DNA of 64,000 nt from Chitinophaga sp. CB10. GTDB lineage: Bacteria; Bacteroidota; Bacteroidia; Chitinophagales; Chitinophagaceae. A program made the translations under genes and the position numbers. Position 1 is the stretch's first letter. The number at the start of each line of letters is the position of its first letter. Location of the stretch: contig MLAV02000009.1 in the NCBI GenBank assembly GCA_001870995.2, forward strand, positions 124,001 to 188,000. Direction: 5' to 3'. The notes under the pieces were generated by a model. That model had not been told where the DNA came from. It searched no databases and worked only from the letters and a program-made list of their open reading frames with translations. This document shows positions 16,654 to 26,484 of this stretch, piece after piece.

Positions 16654-18543
16654 ATGCGTGCATTCATTAAATCCGGGCTATTACTGTCTGCCATCTTCCT
16701 GGCCGCACTGATGCCGGCAAGGGCGCAGGTGCCAAACCAGCCGCCCCCTGCTCAGGGTACCAGGATAGAAATCATACATGCCGACTCCCTGCTGGATATC
16801 ACCAAGGATTCCATCGCCGTGAGAAAGCTGATCGGGAAAGTACACCTGAAACAGGGTACCACCCAGTTCTGGAGCGATAGCGCCATCCAGAACCTGAAAT
16901 CCAACGTTATCGACGCCTACGGCAATATCCGTATCAACCAGGCCGACAGCGTGTACATCTATGGCCGCGCGCTCAATTACGACGCGGCTACCCGCATCGC
17001 CACCCTTACCGGCGATGCCCGTATGACCGATAATAAAGTCACCATCACCGGCCCTGAACTGGTGTACGATATGAACGCCAAAGTAGGCTCCTACCTTAAA
17101 ACCGGTAAGCTCGTCAACGGCAATAGCGTACTCACCAGCGATGAAGGCTTCTACTACGTGGATATGAAAGAAATGCACTTCCAGCGCAATGTAGTCCTCG
17201 TAAACCCGGACTACACCCTCGCTACGGACGCATTACTCTATAACACGGAAACGAAAATCGCCAACATCATTGCGCCTACCACCATCAACGAAGGGAAACG
17301 CATCATGTACGTGACCAGCGGCTACTACGACACGGAAAAAGGCTACGGTAATTTCACCAACCGCCCCCTGATCGAAGACAGCACCGGCACCCTTACCGCC
17401 GACCAGCTGGAAATAGACCGCCTCAACGGAAAAGCCTATGCCACCGGCAACATGGTGTACCGCGATACCATCAATAAAGTATCCCTGCTGGCCAACTACG
17501 GCGTAGCGGACCAGAACCATAAAACCCTGCTCGCTACCCAAAAGCCGCTGCTGATCATGGAAAACAAGAAGGATACCTTCTATATGGCGGCAGATACGCT
17601 GTTTACCGGTATCATCAAACCGGGCGACAGCCTTACCATTCCTTCCGTGCAGGGCCTGCGCAAAGCGCCGCCCCCGCTGCGGCTCACACCGGTGAAAACC
17701 AGGACGGCCGTCACCCCTATCGATAACATGCCGGAGTTCCTGAAAAAAGATGAACTCCTGGCCAAACAACAAAAAGATAGTGTATCCGGCGCCGTTATGA
17801 TGATGATGGCAGATACCGCCATGGCCAAATCCAGGGACCGTATGCAGCTGAATAATGTGGGACATGTGAAAATTGCGCCCATGAAAGCCATTTCGCCAAC
17901 GGACTCACTGCCGGGCGTGATGCATTATGCGGACAGCATGGCCCTCAAAAAGAAAGATAAAAGCGCCGACACGGCGGATATCCGTTATATCCTCGCTTAT
18001 CACAACGTGCGCATGTTCTCCGACTCCCTGCAGGGGGTAGCGGATAGCGTGTACTACAGCACGAGCGACTCGGTATTCCGCTTCTACCGCGACCCGGTAT
18101 TATGGACCAACCGGAAAACGCAGATGTACGGCGATACCATCTACATGTACACGAAAAATCAAACAGCCGATAAAGTGGTGATGAAGCAAAACGCTTTCAT
18201 TATTAACGAATCAGGGCCCGACCTGTACAACCAGATCAAAGGCAACCTGATCACCGGCTATATCAAAGAGCAGTCGCTCGACTGGATGCATGTGGAAGGC
18301 AATGCGGAAACCATTACCTACGCCACGGATAACCAGGGCGCCTATATGAACGTAAACCGGACCCTCTCGGCCACCATCAAACTGTTCTTTGCAGGAGGCG
18401 AGCTACAGAAGGCGGTGTTCTATACGCAGCCGGAAACCACGGTCTATCCGTTTACACAGCGGCCGGTGGAAGAGCTGAAGCTGGAACATTTTAAATGGGA
18501 CGTCAAGCGGCAACCGAAAAGCAAATACGAACTAATGCAATAA
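16654..18543 (+). CDS. OstA/LptA-like periplasmic protein (large Bacteroidota form)
   Basis: A 629-residue exported protein with a signal peptide ending at ARAQ (about residue 25). The body contains repeated OstA jellyroll strands: residues about 40-260 (IIHADSLLDITKDSIAVRKLIG onward) and again about 440-560. Between them lies a Lys/Asp-rich linker with TxDSxxxGVMHYADSM. LptA-type proteins form the periplasmic bridge for LPS. This form is three times the size of proteobacterial LptA and may span more of the periplasm. Linkage to MCE and proximity to lptD support an outer-membrane lipid role. Export and fold are seen; the exact partner is inferred. Confidence 0.82.
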   Translation: MRAFIKSGLLLSAIFLAALMPARAQVPNQPPPAQGTRIEIIHADSLLDITKDSIAVRKLIGKVHLKQGTTQFWSDSAIQNLKSNVIDAYGNIRINQADSVYIYGRALNYDAATRIATLTGDARMTDNKVTITGPELVYDMNAKVGSYLKTGKLVNGNSVLTSDEGFYYVDMKEMHFQRNVVLVNPDYTLATDALLYNTETKIANIIAPTTINEGKRIMYVTSGYYDTEKGYGNFTNRPLIEDSTGTLTADQLEIDRLNGKAYATGNMVYRDTINKVSLLANYGVADQNHKTLLATQKPLLIMENKKDTFYMAADTLFTGIIKPGDSLTIPSVQGLRKAPPPLRLTPVKTRTAVTPIDNMPEFLKKDELLAKQQKDSVSGAVMMMMADTAMAKSRDRMQLNNVGHVKIAPMKAISPTDSLPGVMHYADSMALKKKDKSADTADIRYILAYHNVRMFSDSLQGVADSVYYSTSDSVFRFYRDPVLWTNRKTQMYGDTIYMYTKNQTADKVVMKQNAFIINESGPDLYNQIKGNLITGYIKEQSLDWMHVEGNAETITYATDNQGAYMNVNRTLSATIKLFFAGGELQKAVFYTQPETTVYPFTQRPVEELKLEHFKWDVKRQPKSKYELMQ

Positions 18544-18548
18544 CTATA

Positions 18549-18580
18549 AGCCCTCTGCTCCGGCAGGGGGCTATTTTTTT
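18549..18580 (+). terminator. Terminator after the OstA-like gene
   Basis: A 10 bp stem (AGCCCTCTGC / GCAGGGGGCT, one T-G pair) with a TCCG loop and a run of T residues. Confidence 0.8.
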
Positions 18581-18618
18581 TGACTATATTTGCCCGGTTA
18601 CCAAACCTTATATTCGTC

Positions 18619-19806
18619 GTGCTGAAAAATTCGTTCCATATCATCCGGAAATCGTTGCTCTCCCCTATTTACACGTTCATGAAAGATAGTCGTGCCGTAG
18701 GCATCGTACTCATCATCTGTACGCTCGTTTCCATGATACTGGCCAATTCCGGCGTGCAACAATCCTATATCAATTTCTGGAATGAGCTGTTTGACCCTGC
18801 TGCCGGCCATCATTATCACTTCCGTTCCCTGTTGCTGCCCAACTCCATACTGTTATGGATAAACGACGGGCTGATGGTCCTCTTCTTTTTCCTCGTAGGC
18901 ATGGAAATTAAACGGGAGCTGACGGTGGGCGAGCTGTCCAGCATCAAACAGTCCATACTGCCTGTACTGGCGGCTATTGGCGGGATGGTAGCGCCGGCGC
19001 TTATCTTCACGCTGTTCAATCACGGAACGGATTATGCACATGGCTGGGGCATCCCGATGGCGACGGACATTGCATTTTCACTGGGTGTGCTATCCCTCCT
19101 GGGCAAACGCGTACCCGTAAGCCTGAAGATCTTCCTGATGGCCCTGGCCATTATCGATGACCTGGGCGCTATACTCACCATCGCCATTTTTTATACGCCG
19201 CACCTGGAAATAAAATACCTCCTGATCGGCGGGGGCGCGCTGCTGATCCCGGTTGCGCTGAACCTGCTGAAAGCAGAACGGCTGATCCTTTACTTCCTCC
19301 CGGGCATCGTGCTCTGGTATTGCATTTACAACTCCGGCATCCATGCCACCATTGCCGGCGTGCTGCTGGCCTTCTGCATTCCGCAGTCACGCATTGAAGA
19401 ACTGGTACACAGTTTACACGACCCCGTTAATTTCGTGATCATGCCCCTGTTTGCCCTGGCCAATACCGCCATCGCCCTGCCGGGGGACATCTTTGGCTCC
19501 CTGCAGCATGATATCAGTTACGGCGTCCTGGCGGGTTTATTCCTTGGCAAACCGCTGGGGATTTTCCTGATGTCGTTTATCGCCGTGAAGCTGCGCATGG
19601 CCGTACTGCCGGAACGCTCCGGCTGGCTGCAGATGTGGGGAATCGGGATGATTGCCGGGATAGGATTTACCATGTCCATATTCATTTCCACACTTGCCTA
19701 TACGGACCGTTCCATTCAGACCATTGCCATCATCTCCGTCATCGCCGCCTCGCTGGCCGCGGGATTGGCGGGATTTATCTACCTGCGCCTGTTAAAAAAA
19801 GCCTAA
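18619..19806 (+). CDS. nhaA: Na+/H+ antiporter NhaA
   Basis: An inner-membrane antiporter that exports Na+ in exchange for H+ for pH and salt homeostasis. Eleven to twelve membrane helices are visible. The paired aspartates of the ion site occur in MALAIIDDLGAIL, and the FFFLVGMEIKRE and GIGFTMSIFI family segments are intact. A longer frame begins with TTG at 18580, but a -7 element TATATTTG (18585-18592) lies inside that extension. The likely starts are therefore GTG at 18619, used here, or ATG at 18679. It forms a single-gene unit between two terminators. Confidence 0.92.
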   Translation: MLKNSFHIIRKSLLSPIYTFMKDSRAVGIVLIICTLVSMILANSGVQQSYINFWNELFDPAAGHHYHFRSLLLPNSILLWINDGLMVLFFFLVGMEIKRELTVGELSSIKQSILPVLAAIGGMVAPALIFTLFNHGTDYAHGWGIPMATDIAFSLGVLSLLGKRVPVSLKIFLMALAIIDDLGAILTIAIFYTPHLEIKYLLIGGGALLIPVALNLLKAERLILYFLPGIVLWYCIYNSGIHATIAGVLLAFCIPQSRIEELVHSLHDPVNFVIMPLFALANTAIALPGDIFGSLQHDISYGVLAGLFLGKPLGIFLMSFIAVKLRMAVLPERSGWLQMWGIGMIAGIGFTMSIFISTLAYTDRSIQTIAIISVIAASLAAGLAGFIYLRLLKKA

Positions 19807-19934
19807 CGTTTACGCCTATTGGCATTGTTATTGTTAAATGTTGGTGAATTTTTTTTGGGACGCCATATACTTTAGAGAAAAATCTAACGTTAAAGGACTC
19901 AAATATTTATTTTTCTTTAATTCAAAACACATCT

Positions 19935-20468
19935 ATGAAAAAAGTCGTGTTACTTTTCAGCCTCTTCGCTGTACTGGCGATCCAGGCAAACGCGCAAAAG
20001 AAAAGCAGCTACCGCGGCGGCAGTTATGGTGTAGAAAACTATAACACTGCATTGGGTATTCGTTTGAATCCATGGATGGTAGGCTTTACCATTAAACACT
20101 TTATTCAGGGACCTCATGCTATCGAAGGTTTAGTGACCACTAACGTTTCGAACAGAACTAACGTAACTTTCACCGGATTATACGAATACCACTGGAACGT
20201 AGGTATGCAGGGTCTGAACATGTATGCCGGCGGTGGCGTACACCTGAGCATCCTGGACCGCCAGGACTATCACTGGGATAAATATGTAGAGAAAGGTAAA
20301 GGCACCTACGCTACCCCGGGTCTGGATGGTATCATCGGTATTGAATATACTTTCAAGAAGTTCCCGCTCAATATCAGCGCGGACCTGAAACCTTTCGTAC
20401 AGTTTGTAGGCCCTACCAACTACATGGGCGAAGAAATCGGCGGCGTATCTGCCAGATTTGCTTTCTAG
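19935..20468 (+). CDS. Small outer-membrane beta-barrel-like protein
   Basis: A 177-residue exported protein. Its clear signal peptide (MKKVVLLFSLFAVLAIQANA, cut before Gln21) is followed by about eight amphipathic beta strands with alternating aromatic residues, and the C-terminal residue is Phe (SARFAF), as is usual for outer-membrane barrels. No specific family was recognised; it resembles the small OmpW/OmpA-barrel-type hypothetical proteins common in Bacteroidota. Codon use is typical of a well-expressed gene. It is a single-gene unit with its own terminator. Confidence 0.7.
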   Translation: MKKVVLLFSLFAVLAIQANAQKKSSYRGGSYGVENYNTALGIRLNPWMVGFTIKHFIQGPHAIEGLVTTNVSNRTNVTFTGLYEYHWNVGMQGLNMYAGGGVHLSILDRQDYHWDKYVEKGKGTYATPGLDGIIGIEYTFKKFPLNISADLKPFVQFVGPTNYMGEEIGGVSARFAF

Positions 20469-20495
20469 GAAAGGAAAATAAAAAACGTATTTTAG

Positions 20496-20526
20496 CGGAT
20501 TATGGGGTTTCCCATAATCCGTTTTT
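20496..20526 (+). terminator. Terminator after the small barrel protein
   Basis: An 11 bp perfect stem (CGGATTATGGG / CCCATAATCCG) with a 4-base loop and five T residues. Confidence 0.85.
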
Positions 20527-20556
20527 CATTTTGGACAACCGCTAACTCCGGCAACG

Positions 20557-21567
20557 ATGCGCCTTCTATTCGTGCTTTTTATCCCCTTGCTGCTGCACAC
20601 CGCCTGCAACAAACCGGAACCGGAAGGGCCGGCCATTAAACAGCCGGTACAGCCGGCGGAAGGTTATGGCGGGGCCGACTACCCCTATGCCGGCGTGGCT
20701 AAGCTGAATTATGACGACGGTAATGCCGGTTTCTGGCTGTATTATCCGCAAAATCCAACGCCCAAAGAAGCGCCCGTGGTGGTATTCAACCATGGCTATG
20801 GCGCCTGGAACCCCGCCTGCTACGGCGGCTGGATCCGGCACCTGGTGCGCCGGGGCAACATCGTTATTTTCCCGAGATACCAGGCTACGCTGGTCACCAC
20901 TCCCGCGATATACACTTCCAATGCTGCCGCGGCCATCAGCCGGGCGTTGAAAGTCATTGCCGCCAACCCTTCCTGGCCGCAGCCCATCAAAGGCAAATAC
21001 GCCTACATCGGCCATTCCTACGGGGCGGTAGTTAGCGCCAACCTCGCGCTCACGCCGGTCACTTACGGCGTTCCCGGCACAAAGGCGCTGGTGCTGGCTT
21101 GCCCTGGTACGGGCAACGCTCCCCAGGGCGCCGCTTCCTCGTACAAAAACATGTCGTCCAGGATCAAAATGCTGCTGATCACGGAAGAATATGATAACCG
21201 TGCCGGCACTACGTTTTCGGACATGCTGTACAAAGCCACCACCTATATAACCGCCGCCAATAAGAACTACATCATTCACCAGGCGGACGATCACGGCACG
21301 CCGGCTATTTCCGCCAACCATGGCGAAGCCGCGTCCACGGATATGTTCTTCGATTCCGGCCAGCGCAATGCCGTGATCAGCGCATCGTTTACCGGTACGC
21401 GAACCGACGCTACCGACTACTATTGCTACTGGAAGCTCGCCGATGCCCTGCTGGACTGCGCCCTGTACCAGAAAGGCTGCGATACCGCGCTGGGCCGCAG
21501 CGCCGCACAGCTGTACATGGGGCAGTGGAGCGATGGCACTGCCGTCAGGCCCCTGCTGGTAAAGTAA
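20557..21567 (+). CDS. Alpha/beta-hydrolase lipoprotein
   Basis: A 336-residue lipoprotein whose signal peptide ends in a lipobox (LLHTAC, Cys17). The alpha/beta-hydrolase nucleophile elbow GHSYGA follows (around residue 151), preceded by an oxyanion segment VVVFNHGYGAW. A candidate catalytic His is in ADDHGTP. PET-hydrolase/dienelactone-hydrolase-like enzymes have this layout; the substrate cannot be told. It ends 19 bp before the NAD(P)HX repair gene and is probably co-transcribed with it, with no obvious functional link. Confidence 0.78.
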   Translation: MRLLFVLFIPLLLHTACNKPEPEGPAIKQPVQPAEGYGGADYPYAGVAKLNYDDGNAGFWLYYPQNPTPKEAPVVVFNHGYGAWNPACYGGWIRHLVRRGNIVIFPRYQATLVTTPAIYTSNAAAAISRALKVIAANPSWPQPIKGKYAYIGHSYGAVVSANLALTPVTYGVPGTKALVLACPGTGNAPQGAASSYKNMSSRIKMLLITEEYDNRAGTTFSDMLYKATTYITAANKNYIIHQADDHGTPAISANHGEAASTDMFFDSGQRNAVISASFTGTRTDATDYYCYWKLADALLDCALYQKGCDTALGRSAAQLYMGQWSDGTAVRPLLVK

Positions 21568-21586
21568 ATATTCCCTAATTTTAAGT

Positions 21587-23098
21587 ATGAAAATCTTCAG
21601 CGCAGCACAAATCCGTGAAGCCGACGCATATACTATTCAACACGAGCCTGTAAGCAGTCTTGACCTGATGGAACGTGCGGCAGCGGCCTGTACTGCCTGG
21701 ATGGAAGATCATTTCCCCCCTGCCCATCCCATCTGTATCATCTGCGGCAAAGGCAACAACGGCGGCGACGGCCTGGCCATTGCCCGGCAGCTGCTGGAAA
21801 AAGGGTACGACGCCAATGCCTGGCTGCTCGGCGGCAACGCCAGCGCGGACAACCTGGCCAACCAGGAACGGCTGCAGCAGCGCTTTCCCGGTCATATCCA
21901 CCCGCTTAACGACATACAGGCATTTCCCACGCTACCGCCAGACGCCATTATCGTAGATGCGTTATTCGGAACGGGATTGCATAAACCCATAGAAGGCTGG
22001 CTGGCCGGCGTCATCCACCGGATCAATGATTTACGTACACGCCACACCGTAGTGGCGATAGATATGCCGTCCGGCCTCCAGGCCGATAACAGCTCCCTGC
22101 ACACGCCCGTGGTACAGGCCCATCATACCCTGAGTTTCGAAACCTTTAAGCTGGCGTTTATGCTGCCGGAAAATGCCGCGTTTGCCGGGGAAGTGCATGT
22201 GCTGCCCATTGGCCTGCATCCGGGCTACCTCACGCATACGCCTGCACGATTTCACCTCACGGATGCCGCCATGATCCGCACCATCTACCAACCACGGGAC
22301 CCTTTTGGCCACAAAGGCACCTACGGACATGCCCTCATCATTGCCGGCAGCTATGGTAAAATAGGGGCCGCCCTGCTGGCCAGCCGCGCCTGCCTCCGCG
22401 CCGGCGCCGGCCTGCTCACCACGCATGTACCGGCCTGCGGGTACGAAATCATACAAACAGGCGAGCCCGCCGCCATGTGCATTACCGACCAGGAACTGCA
22501 GTACAGCACCAACTTCCACCTGGATGTACAGCAGGCCAAATACAACGCCATCGGCATCGGCCCCGGGCTGGGCACGCATCAGCAAACTGCGCTGGCCCTG
22601 GAAAAGCTGCTGGAAGCCTATCCCCTGCCCATGGTCCTGGATGCGGACGCGCTGAACATCATCTCCGTATATCCCTACCTGTTATACAAGATACCGAAGG
22701 GCTCCCTGCTCACGCCCCATCCTAAAGAGTTTGAACGCCTCTTTGGCGCAAGCGTCAACCAGTTTGACCGGCTGGACCTGCTTAGCCGTAAATCCGTGGA
22801 AACGGGGCTGTATATACTGTTAAAAGGAAGGTACAGTACCATTGCCTGCCCGGACGGCTCCATCTACTTCAACCCCACCGGCAATCCCGGCATGGCTACC
22901 GGGGGCAGCGGCGATGTGCTGACCGGCATACTGACCGCCATGCTGGCGCAGGGTTATACCCCGAAAGCCGCCATGATACTGGGCGTATGGCTGCATGGCT
23001 ACGCCGGGGATATTGCCGCCGCCAGGTTATCGCAGGAAGCCATGACCGCCAACGACCTCATCTCCCACCTGGGGGACGCCTTCCTGCAGGGAACCTGA
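21587..23098 (+). CDS. nnrDE: Bifunctional NAD(P)H-hydrate epimerase / ADP-dependent dehydratase
   Basis: A 503-residue metabolite-repair enzyme that turns damaged NADHX/NADPHX back into NAD(P)H. The N-terminal YjeF domain (about 1-210) carries NNGGDGLAIARQL, the epimerase loop. The C-terminal ribokinase-like dehydratase domain (about 230-500) carries GTYGHALIIAGSYGKIGAAL, VLDADAL, LTPHPKEFERL and GNPGMATGGSGDVL with the catalytic Asp. Both halves are complete, and the length is that of the fused family. Confidence 0.95.
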   Translation: MKIFSAAQIREADAYTIQHEPVSSLDLMERAAAACTAWMEDHFPPAHPICIICGKGNNGGDGLAIARQLLEKGYDANAWLLGGNASADNLANQERLQQRFPGHIHPLNDIQAFPTLPPDAIIVDALFGTGLHKPIEGWLAGVIHRINDLRTRHTVVAIDMPSGLQADNSSLHTPVVQAHHTLSFETFKLAFMLPENAAFAGEVHVLPIGLHPGYLTHTPARFHLTDAAMIRTIYQPRDPFGHKGTYGHALIIAGSYGKIGAALLASRACLRAGAGLLTTHVPACGYEIIQTGEPAAMCITDQELQYSTNFHLDVQQAKYNAIGIGPGLGTHQQTALALEKLLEAYPLPMVLDADALNIISVYPYLLYKIPKGSLLTPHPKEFERLFGASVNQFDRLDLLSRKSVETGLYILLKGRYSTIACPDGSIYFNPTGNPGMATGGSGDVLTGILTAMLAQGYTPKAAMILGVWLHGYAGDIAAARLSQEAMTANDLISHLGDAFLQGT

Positions 23099-23276
23099 CG
23101 GTAAAAAATCTGCCCTCCCAAACCCAATCCCATAGCGAATTTTATAAAAAATGGACTCACACAGGTGAGTATTAATTTTTTATGTTTTATATTTATTTGA
23201 AACACTATTTGGAAACTTTTGATCTTTTAACTATTAAACAAATTTTGTCAACCTTGCATTTATTAAATCCGCTTAT

Positions 23277-25478
23277 ATGAATATAGTTTACCTCGTTCCA
23301 TGTTTTGGATTACTAGCCTTGTTATTTACCGCGTTACGAAGCGCCTGGGTTTCCCGCCAGGATGCCGGCAACGAGAAAATGATGGAGATTGCCGCCCATA
23401 TCGCAAAAGGAGCCATGGCATTTCTGAAAGCTGAGTATAAGATCCTTACCTATTTTGTCATTATTGCCGCGCTTTTGCTGGCTTATATGGGCGCCACTCA
23501 CGACAATTCGCACTGGTCAATAGCACTGGCTTTTATCATGGGCGCTATATTCTCTGCAGTCGCAGGTTTCATCGGGATGAAGATCGCCACAAAAGCAAAC
23601 GTACGTACCGCCCACGCTGCGCGTACCAGTTTGTCCAAAGCCCTGCAGGTATCCTTTACCGGCGGTTCCGTGATGGGGATGGGCGTGGCCGGCCTCGCAG
23701 TGCTGGGCCTGGGCGCGCTGTTTATTGTGCTGAGCTCCTTCTTTGGCGCTACAGCCAATACGCCTGAAATGATCAAAACCATTGAAGTACTGACCGGCTT
23801 CTCCCTCGGCGCGGAGAGCATCGCGCTCTTTGCCCGTGTAGGCGGCGGTATCTATACAAAAGCCGCGGACGTTGGGGCCGACCTCGTAGGTAAAGTAGAG
23901 GCAGGCATCCCGGAAGACGATCCGCGCAACCCCGCCACCATTGCCGATAACGTGGGCGATAATGTGGGCGACGTTGCCGGTATGGGCGCGGACCTCTTCG
24001 GTTCCTATGTAGCCACCGTACTGGCCACCATGGTATTGGGTTCTGAAACCTCCAGCCAGGACGCGTTTGGCGGCATTGCCCCCATCCTGCTGCCCATGCT
24101 GATCGCCGGCATCGGGATCGTGTTTTCCATCATCGGTACCTTCTTCGTGAAAATCAGCGACAGCGCCGGTTTAAACACCAGCGTCGTACAACGCGCGCTG
24201 AACATGGGGAACTGGGGTTCCATCGTACTGACCCTCATTGCCTCCTACTTCCTGGTAAACTGGATCCTGCCTGATACGGAGATGATGCTCCGCGGCCATG
24301 CCTTCACGAAAGGACAGGTCTTTGGCGCAATCGTAGTAGGCCTGGCAGTGGGCACCCTCATGAGTATTATTACAGAATATTATACGGCCATGGGTAAACG
24401 CCCCGTGCGTTCCATCATCCGCCAGTCCGCCACCGGCCACGCTACCAATATTATTGGCGGTTTGTCCGTAGGTATGGAGTCCACCACGCTGCCCATCCTC
24501 GTGCTGGCAGCCGGCATCTGGGGCTCCTACGCATTTGCAGGCCTGTACGGTGTGGCCATTGCCGCAGCCGGTATGATGGCGACTACCGCCATGCAGCTGG
24601 CTATCGACGCCTTCGGCCCTATTGCGGACAACGCCGGCGGTATCGCTGAAATGAGCGAGCTGCCTAAGGAAGTGCGCGAAAAAACCGACATCCTCGATGC
24701 TGTAGGTAATACCACCGCCGCTACCGGTAAAGGTTTCGCGATCGCTTCCGCGGCCCTCACGGCGCTGGCCCTGTTCGCCGCTTTTGTAGGCGTGGCAGGC
24801 ATTTCCGGTATCGACATCTATAAGGCCGATGTACTGGCTGGCTTGTTCATCGGTGGTATGATTCCGTTCATCTTCTCCTCCCTGGCGATTGCAGCAGTAG
24901 GCCGCGCTGCCATGGCGATGGTGGAAGAGGTACGCCGCCAGTTCCGCGAAATTCCGGGCATCATGGATGGTACCGGCAAACCGGAATATGATAAGTGCGT
25001 GGATATTTCCACCAAAGCCTCTATCCGGGAAATGCTGGCTCCTGGCGCTATTGCGCTGATTGCCCCGCTGCTCATCGGGTTTATTGCAGGCCCTGAAGTG
25101 CTGGGCGGTTTCCTCGCCGGCGCTACCGTGAGCGGCGTGCTGATGGGTATCTTCCAGAACAACGCCGGTGGCGCGTGGGACAATGCGAAGAAATCTTTCG
25201 AGAAAGGCGTAGAGATCAACGGCGAAACTTACTATAAGAAATCAGAGCCCCACAAAGCCTCTGTCACCGGCGATACCGTGGGCGATCCGTTTAAGGATAC
25301 CTCCGGCCCGTCCATGAATATCCTGATCAAGCTGATGTCTATCGTTTCTCTGGTGATTGCGCCTACCCTGGGCGAAAAATTCCATACCCGCGAGGCCGCG
25401 CCTACCGCGAAGGTGGTGATGCAGCCGGAGCAATCGACTAAGGCCCCTCTCCTTACGCACGTGACGCTTAAGAAATAG
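23277..25478 (+). CDS. hppA: Membrane-bound ion-translocating pyrophosphatase
   Basis: A 733-residue inner-membrane pump with about 16 helices that couples pyrophosphate hydrolysis to H+ and/or Na+ export. The catalytic signature DVGADLVGKVEAGIPEDDPRNP and the repeated DNVGDNVGD acidic motifs are intact. The loop GNTTAATGKG has Ala where K+-independent enzymes have Lys, which marks the K+-dependent branch. H+ versus Na+ selectivity was not resolved from sequence. A terminator follows, so it is monocistronic. Confidence 0.96.
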   Translation: MNIVYLVPCFGLLALLFTALRSAWVSRQDAGNEKMMEIAAHIAKGAMAFLKAEYKILTYFVIIAALLLAYMGATHDNSHWSIALAFIMGAIFSAVAGFIGMKIATKANVRTAHAARTSLSKALQVSFTGGSVMGMGVAGLAVLGLGALFIVLSSFFGATANTPEMIKTIEVLTGFSLGAESIALFARVGGGIYTKAADVGADLVGKVEAGIPEDDPRNPATIADNVGDNVGDVAGMGADLFGSYVATVLATMVLGSETSSQDAFGGIAPILLPMLIAGIGIVFSIIGTFFVKISDSAGLNTSVVQRALNMGNWGSIVLTLIASYFLVNWILPDTEMMLRGHAFTKGQVFGAIVVGLAVGTLMSIITEYYTAMGKRPVRSIIRQSATGHATNIIGGLSVGMESTTLPILVLAAGIWGSYAFAGLYGVAIAAAGMMATTAMQLAIDAFGPIADNAGGIAEMSELPKEVREKTDILDAVGNTTAATGKGFAIASAALTALALFAAFVGVAGISGIDIYKADVLAGLFIGGMIPFIFSSLAIAAVGRAAMAMVEEVRRQFREIPGIMDGTGKPEYDKCVDISTKASIREMLAPGAIALIAPLLIGFIAGPEVLGGFLAGATVSGVLMGIFQNNAGGAWDNAKKSFEKGVEINGETYYKKSEPHKASVTGDTVGDPFKDTSGPSMNILIKLMSIVSLVIAPTLGEKFHTREAAPTAKVVMQPEQSTKAPLLTHVTLKK

Positions 25479-25505
25479 TTTATTTTTTTTTATAGGTAGA
25501 AAGAT

Positions 25506-25540
25506 CGGGTGGCGCTTTGCAGCGGCCACCCGTTTTTTTT
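25506..25540 (+). terminator. Terminator after hppA
   Basis: A 7 bp GC stem (CGGGTGG / CCACCCG) with an imperfect extended loop, followed by eight T residues. Confidence 0.75.
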
Positions 25541-25652
25541 GCAGGCGCGCCGGGCAATATGCCGTGGCAGCGGTGCAGTGGTAGGGAACATCCTTCCGGT
25601 ACGTTTTGTAATCCATAAGGCGGCGGAATTTTACCAGCCCTCCGGAAAAAAT

Positions 25653-25684
25653 TTTGGCTCCAATAAAATTCCTGCTTACTTTTG
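25653..25684 (+). promoter_or_regulatory. Promoter for the NAD(P)-binding oxidoreductase
   Basis: TTTG (25653-25656), a 20 bp spacer and TACTTTTG (25677-25684) match the Bacteroidota housekeeping promoter exactly, 38 bp before the ATG. Confidence 0.7.
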
Positions 25685-25722
25685 TACTGTAATTATTTTT
25701 ATTACAGTTTAAATAGTCAAAC

Positions 25723-26352
25723 ATGAAAGTTGCAATTATAGGCGCATCCGGCTTTATCGGCCATGAAATTCTGAACGAGGCCCTCAGCAGAGGTCATGAA
25801 GTAACAGCGATCGTTCGTAATCCCGGAAAAATCACCCTGAAAAGTGATCAGCTAACGGTGAAGCAGGCGGACGTTACCGACGCCAATGCGGTAGCGGCAG
25901 CCGTTGCCGGTAATGACGCTGTTATAAGCGCTTATAAGGCGGTAGATAGCGACACGTACGTACAGGCCACCAAAGCGACCATCGAAGGCTTGAAAAAAGC
26001 CGGTATTAAAAGGTTTATCCTGGTGAGCGGCGCGGCCAGCCTGGAAGTAGCGCCTGGTCAGCTCCTGCTCGATAGCCCGCACTTCCCGGCTGAATGGAAG
26101 CCTATTGCAGCAGCTACCCGTGCGGGCCTGCTGGTACTGAAACAGGAAAATGACCTGGACTGGACGGCCCTGAGCCCTGCGGCAATGATTGAACCAGGCC
26201 CGCGTACCGGTAAATTCCGTTTGGGCGGCACTACCCTGCTGACTGATGAAGCGGGTAACAGTAAAATTTCAGTGGCTGATTATGCGATTGCCCTGCTGGA
26301 TGAACTGGAAACGCCGAAACATCTGAAACAGCAGTTTACAGTAGCGTATTAA
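25723..26352 (+). CDS. NAD(P)-dependent oxidoreductase, atypical SDR (YwnB/BVR-B-like)
   Basis: A 209-residue Rossmann-fold protein with the nucleotide-binding GASGFIG near the N-terminus (residues 7-13), RNPGK as the cofactor-selectivity loop and the NAD(P)H-binding-domain pattern through VSGAASLEVAPG. It is close in length to YwnB-type reductases, whose substrates are mostly unknown. It faces the AraC regulator gene across a shared terminator. It has its own strong promoter and is probably monocistronic. Confidence 0.85.
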   Translation: MKVAIIGASGFIGHEILNEALSRGHEVTAIVRNPGKITLKSDQLTVKQADVTDANAVAAAVAGNDAVISAYKAVDSDTYVQATKATIEGLKKAGIKRFILVSGAASLEVAPGQLLLDSPHFPAEWKPIAAATRAGLLVLKQENDLDWTALSPAAMIEPGPRTGKFRLGGTTLLTDEAGNSKISVADYAIALLDELETPKHLKQQFTVAY

Positions 26353-26425
26353 TAGCCGTTAAGCGAAGGTATGCCAGGTAAAATGTGCATCCTGCTGCCA
26401 GCGGTCATACGTTATATAAATTAGA

Positions 26426-26460
26426 AAGCCCAAAGCGCCGTGCCCGGCGTCTTTGGGCTT
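26426..26460. terminator. Terminator between the oxidoreductase and the AraC gene
   Basis: A 10 bp inverted repeat (AAGCCCAAAG / CTTTGGGCTT) with a GC-rich inner stem, in a convergent gap. It may serve both genes. Confidence 0.7.
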
Positions 26461-26484
26461 CGTATATACGGGAGGGTTCCTCCG

